From: Diploscapter coronatus
Lineage: Eukaryota > Nematoda > Chromadorea > Rhabditida > Rhabditidae
Length of the DNA stretch: 64,000 nt
NCBI GenBank assembly: GCA_964036155.1
Contig: OZ038423.1
Span: 65,673,249-65,737,248 of the forward strand
Reading direction: 5' to 3'
This document shows, in pieces, positions 60,501 to 64,000 of the stretch. The notes under the pieces were generated by a model that was not told the origin of the DNA, ran no database searches, and saw only the letters and a program-made list of their open reading frames with translations. The translations under genes and the position numbers were made by a program. How positions within the stretch are numbered: position 1 is the stretch's first letter; each line of letters begins with the position of its first letter.

Positions 60501-63500
60501 CATCCATTAAAACCAATTTGCAGTTGATGAGTGAACGCAGAAGTCTGGAGTCACGCGAGCAGGCGACCCTGGACAGGGCAGCGGACATCGAGCGCATCAG
60601 CAACTACATCGCTCTGTGGGTGCCTTCCTTTTCGTTTTCTTCGATTTCGCTGCAACGCGACCCTCATCTCCACACTCCCTCTGCCTTTCATGACCATCCG
60701 CCCACTCCAGTGCCTGTTTCCATTCCACTCATCCGCTCTATGACCCATGCTCAGTCTTAGTCCCACCCACCCCTTCTTACATTCCTCTCCTCCCTGCAGT
60801 CGGGGGCTCTGCCCACACTTCTGCGTCATTCTATCGGGCCGCCTCTTCTCGATAAACAACTCAGTCTAATGCACTACAGACCAATTACAACAATAAAAAT
60901 ACAACGCTGGAAAATGAATTACTGAATTTGAGTGATCATAGAATGTTTCTCAAGATCAACTAAAGGTCAACTCTATTCACAATTGAGAAACCTGTGAAAA
61001 TTGTAGCGCAAAAGAGAAATGGCAGCGAAAGAAAGCTGGTAGCAAAAGAAAGTGGCGCGTATAATAAGATTGGGGAATTCAAAAAGAATAGGAAAAATGA
61101 CGAAATTTCTAATCTCACGCAGCTGAACAAAAGTAAGAACGATCTGGACGACCAGAAAATACGCAATAGCTCGAATAGCAGGGAAAACTTATGATTTTAG
61201 ATGAATTTTGAGTGGAAATTTGGCATTTTAGCCACATTTGACCGTTCAGTATATCAATGAAAAATAGCTCAAGGTACCAACCTCTTTCTTTCGACAGTGG
61301 AACTTGGATCGGAGACGAGGATTTCGATGCTGAAAGTGTTGGGACGCGGGCTGACTTCGGCGCTGCAGGACGACACGTGCGGATTGGTGCAGTCAGACAG
61401 ACGAAGACGGGCCAGGGGCGACTGCAGGATATGACAAGTCATGATATAAATATATAATGAACAGCTGTAAAATATCAAGAGAGAACAGTCTTGCATAGAA
61501 ATTTGCATTAAGGATGAGAGAGCGAGATTAGATTTTAAAAAAGAATTGTGATTTGAAACACCACCACATCTCTGATTCGTATGCCTCATGTCCTCATCCT
61601 CACTAGATAATGATCAAATAACTTATTACCTTTTCAGCTTGCTCGTCTTCAGGATATCTCCAGAAGTCGATTACTCCTCTGTGCAGCACGGCCCAGAAGC
61701 GCTCCCAATCGCCACCATTCGCTATCTTATTGTACATCGTCTGCAATACACAAATTATGCTTCGAAAGTCGACTGCTTTTACATCAAATCCCGAGGCTAT
61801 AAAAGATTGCAGTTTTAATAATATAAAATGAAATGTCATTGATGATATTTGTTTATTCTTCTTTCAAGTTTAGTATGGTGCTAGATTTATGGGGGGACTC
61901 TATGTTTCTACTTAAATTAAGCAGAATGAATAGGTAAAGGAATAATTTACCAAGAATCCTCTGTGCTCGATTTCTATCGCCTGCGGAAGAGTGGTGCAAT
62001 GTGTGAACATCTGCAAAAAAAAAAATTGATTTTTTTCCATTCTATTTGATTCAAGTTTGAAAATTGCTGATAAAAACTAGTTAAAAAAAGCTCATCTATT
62101 GACACGTTTACGGAATTTGAGCATTGAAAAATCGGAATCCGAATTGATTTTTTTTGAAACTCAGAATCTGAATTCCGCGCATACACCTATTGCAATTTCT
62201 CTTGTAAAAATTGAATAACTCTAACCTCAACAGTGCCTTCGAGAGGATACTGCGTGTCGTCGAGGAAGAATCGACACTCGCCGACTGTGTCCCTGGTGAG
62301 GTTGAGATGGCCGCACAGGATGAACTCGGAAGAAGTGGACATACCAGAGTGGGGCAGGACGGACGAGGCAGACGAGGTGCGAGGCGCTGCAAGGGCTGCT
62401 GAACCTGTCGAGGGCAGTTTGCGACGCGGGGCTGCAAGGAGGAATATTGAAGGAGTTTGGATCATACTTTTGTATTTTTTTATTTCACAACCTCGACCGC
62501 AACCGAACCGAACCGCACCCTACCACAAACCATACGGTTGCAATTGAAAAGACCCAAGAGTTAAGTCATGATGAAAGACTTACAGGGAGACAGCAGCAGA
62601 TTGCGACATTTGTTGGCCAGCACTGCAGCGCACGACGCCTCTTCACGATTCTCGTGGATTTTCTGAAATTCGAGAGAAATTTTTTGACAGAATTTTTGGC
62701 AAGAAATAGCCAGTTTTTTTAAAATTAAAATCTGGCATTTTTGTCGAAAATTTGAAGGTAATTTTATCGGTTCCACTCTCTAAGTTTCATGAGGGATGAA
62801 TTATCGGCATACCAGAGCATAGACTTCGACTCGAATGCTGAAATCGACAGGCAGATTGGAGAATTGAATTTGCTCGGTGAAGTGGAGAGTGGGATGACCA
62901 CCCCCTGCAGCTGTCAGGGACAAGTGGCTGGAAGAGGGATTATCTGACTGGGACGGGGGCAGAGGATAGCTGCCCAGCAGATTCACGATGCCTGTCGCCT
63001 CTACATATGCGCTACAACGCATCACAACCACAAACGCAAACGACGAATCTGAATAATATGCGCACAAATCACAACCAAACAAATGCGAAGTAAGAGAAAA
63101 TATAAATTTCCTCTTTAGAACTAGCAACAATCCAAAGACAAACCCTCGAATGCTTCCTTCCTCAAATCGCCCGCTCCGACCTGTTTTTGACGCTGACAGA
63201 AGTTTCGGTTGAGATGAACAGCGATGTTGGAGACGATCATGGAGCCGGACAGGTCGCTGGACACAGGAGGAGGGGGCCGACGGACGTTGCACAGGACCGA
63301 CAGACGACGGATCTCCTGGCGCAGAGTGGCTATGCGCACGCGGTTCAGCAGCAGGCTGCGTTGGGCCAAGAGCTGAAATGAAATCAACCATCTTGCCGCC
63401 TTCATTATCGATATTATATAATGATGGTGAAAATCAATCTTTTAAAGTATCAAATTCTTCTGACAAATATTCTATTCCTGAAACATGTCACTGTGAAATG

Positions 63501-63811
63501 GCATTCCCTCATTTCTTACTCTTTTCAACTGAAAGGGAAGAAAGATTATCAGCATTTTGTAGGAAGAAAATGTTTTGAAGAAAGAAATATTTTCACTGTG
63601 AGTTCAATATTTACACTTGGAAAGTTAACCAACTATTTTTAACCAGTATTGCATTATTTTAGAAGTGGGCAAAATTCCCAAGAAGCTTGATATTTGAAGT
63701 CATATTGATAATTACCTCCTGTTGCAGCTGATCAGCCTTCCTGGCATTGGTGACTAACTTCTGGCAATGCTCCATCTGTCCTTCGTAAATCTCGATCAGC
63801 TCATTCATTCG
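57569..63811 (-). CDS. anillin-like protein, 3' part (partial)
   Basis: The 5' part lies beyond 64000. Exons: 63811-63716 (coiled coil, EGQMEHCQKLV), 63372-63181 (AQRSLLLNRVRIATLRQEI, start of the anillin homology domain), about 63014-62822 (VDFSIRVEVYALV), about 62667-62580, about 62437-62226 (CGHLNLTRDTVGECRFFLDD, PLEGTVEV), about 62011-61953, about 61739-61632, about 61430-61282, and 57704-57569. The PH domain runs IEIEHRGFL, GDWERFWAVLHRGVIDFWRY, PLARLRLSDCT, ERKRTILAADSSDELLSWLQ. Anillin cross-links actin, myosin, septins and RhoA at the cytokinetic ring; the homology and PH domains bind RhoA/septins and membrane. Phase matches exactly (AG/A) across the last intron of 3,577 bp (61281-57705), which contains the plus-strand genes at 58827-60963. 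The stop follows SSIIRL. Confidence 0.9.
58827..59410 (+). CDS. small Gln/Ala-rich protein nested in an anillin intron
   Basis: Opposite strand to anillin. The best reading starts at ATG 58827, three bases after TTGCAG (possible trans-splice or 5'-UTR acceptor). Exon 1 runs to about 58993 and encodes a Gln/Ala repeat (QMQVQAQAQAQGQELAQ) and VQAEEEGQ. A GTAAG donor joins to a CAG acceptor at about 59171, continuing SECKINHCQEEMVQEKS and ending at TAG 59410 (FEYRVVF). A second frame through exon 1 is also open and gives a Lys/Arg-rich peptide (RYKRKRKPKDKNWHRQ). It joins in phase if the AAG acceptor three bases earlier is used, so which frame is coding is undecided. No family recognised. Confidence 0.4.
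59581..60963 (+). CDS. coiled-coil protein nested in an anillin intron
   Basis: Four exons, 59581-59874, 60170-60244, 60524-60619 and 60880-60963, give 182 aa with in-phase junctions and GT/AG borders. The first 40 residues are Gln/Pro/Ser-rich (MDGQFLFNNSVFYAQTQQDK). Residues about 55-100 are basic with a KRKFAAAEQKL stretch, and from there to the end heptad-like helices dominate (KQKLDQVAHVLQAEHEN, SERRSLESREQATLDRAAD, TLENELLNLSDH). It may be a short nuclear or scaffold protein; I do not recognise it. It begins 170 bp after the preceding plus-strand ORF, close enough for an operon-like pair. The last exon could instead splice onward into 60988-61194. Confidence 0.55.
60275..60475. repeat. 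GC-rich interspersed element, possible SINE
   Basis: Fills most of intron 2 of the nested coiled-coil gene and differs sharply in composition from its surroundings (GATCCGGCCTATCCTAGCCA, GAGTTGAGACGGGGGCGAAC). On the minus strand AAGTTCGCCCCC faintly resembles a tRNA B box. A CCCAC-TAG-GTGGG hairpin lies near its left end. No second copy in the window. Confidence 0.35.
60988..61194 (+). CDS. Lys-rich ORF, possible extra exon of the nested gene
   Basis: After a weak TTGAG acceptor the frame runs KPVKIVAQKRNGSERKLV ... NLTQLNKSKNDLDDQKIR to TGA, with coding-like composition and no signal peptide. It would follow the coiled-coil gene if the last exon used an internal donor, but no donor restores phase cleanly, so it may be chance or a separate tiny gene. 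Confidence 0.2.
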   Translation, partial: KPVKIVAQKRNGSERKLVAKESGAYNKIGEFKKNRKNDEISNLTQLNKSKNDLDDQKIRNSSNSRENL

Positions 63812-64000
63812 CTGAAATCGTTCCAATTTTGGAAATAATTGTGATTTTGAGTTATTTTCTTCTAGGAATCAGTCACCGAACAAGAAGAAACTTTCCAACC
63901 TTGGTCTCTTCAACGGAAGAAGTATCATTTTCCTAGTCCTTTTTCATACTACTTTAGCTATAAAGAAGAAATGGTGAGAGAAACTTCTTTCTTCGGTCGT

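Noticed and set aside
1..64000. CRISPR arrays, rRNA, tRNA, prokaryotic operons or phage genes
   Set aside because: No regular spaced repeats, no RNA-gene signatures and pervasive spliceosomal introns; the window is eukaryotic.

Overview
The window is eukaryotic: about 64 kb of AT-rich DNA with compact multi-exon protein genes and mostly tiny introns (many 42-50 bp). Assembling exons by hand (GT or GC donor, AG acceptor, reading phase, family motifs) gives eleven substantial protein genes, two partial at the window edges, plus two or three small uncertain ones. I read it as an invertebrate, most likely a nematode: a Patched-related (PTR) permease, a chemoreceptor-like 7TM tail, very short introns, and 3' splice sites lying just upstream of several start codons. 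Acceptors are not restricted to the TTTCAG form typical of Caenorhabditis, so the lineage is uncertain. I saw no rRNA, tRNA, CRISPR or prokaryotic features.

Layout. 1-704 (+): 3' end of a 7TM receptor. 2244-4472 (-): complete Cys-loop ligand-gated channel subunit. 4580-5318: fold-back repeat around a small minus-strand ORF. 5975-8433 (-): GH27 glycosidase A. 11279-16411 (-): PHYHIP-like fibronectin III protein. 16963-24377 (-): Patched-related transporter. 26142-29057 (-): GH27 glycosidase B. 30010-32396 (-): GH27 glycosidase C. 35771-38786 (+): SCPEP1-like serine carboxypeptidase. 39595-43233 (-): type II membrane protein with a Cys-rich tail. 44017-51500 (-): PEAK/Pragmin-type pseudokinase. 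57569 to beyond 63811 (-): anillin, whose 3.6-kb last intron holds one or two small plus-strand genes. Most genes are on the minus strand; I see no clear functional operon.

Biology. The three GH27 genes carry different substrate-pocket residues: C looks alpha-N-acetylgalactosaminidase-like, B alpha-galactosidase-like, A intermediate. With the SCPEP1-like peptidase they give a secretory/lysosomal hydrolase flavour to the middle of the window. Anillin and the PEAK-like protein are cytoskeletal/signalling scaffolds.

Mobile DNA and oddities. Two copies of a palindromic MITE, each flanked by TTAT, sit 8 and 22 bp beyond the stop codons of two unrelated minus-strand genes. A roughly 260-bp dispersed repeat has three degenerate copies. 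GH27 genes A and B contain three introns with GC donors, and the carboxypeptidase has an otherwise intact frame that requires an AT instead of AG acceptor. I found no convincing wholly new system; the most useful leads are the 3'UTR MITE pair, the GH27 divergence, the abnormal splice sites and the nested genes.
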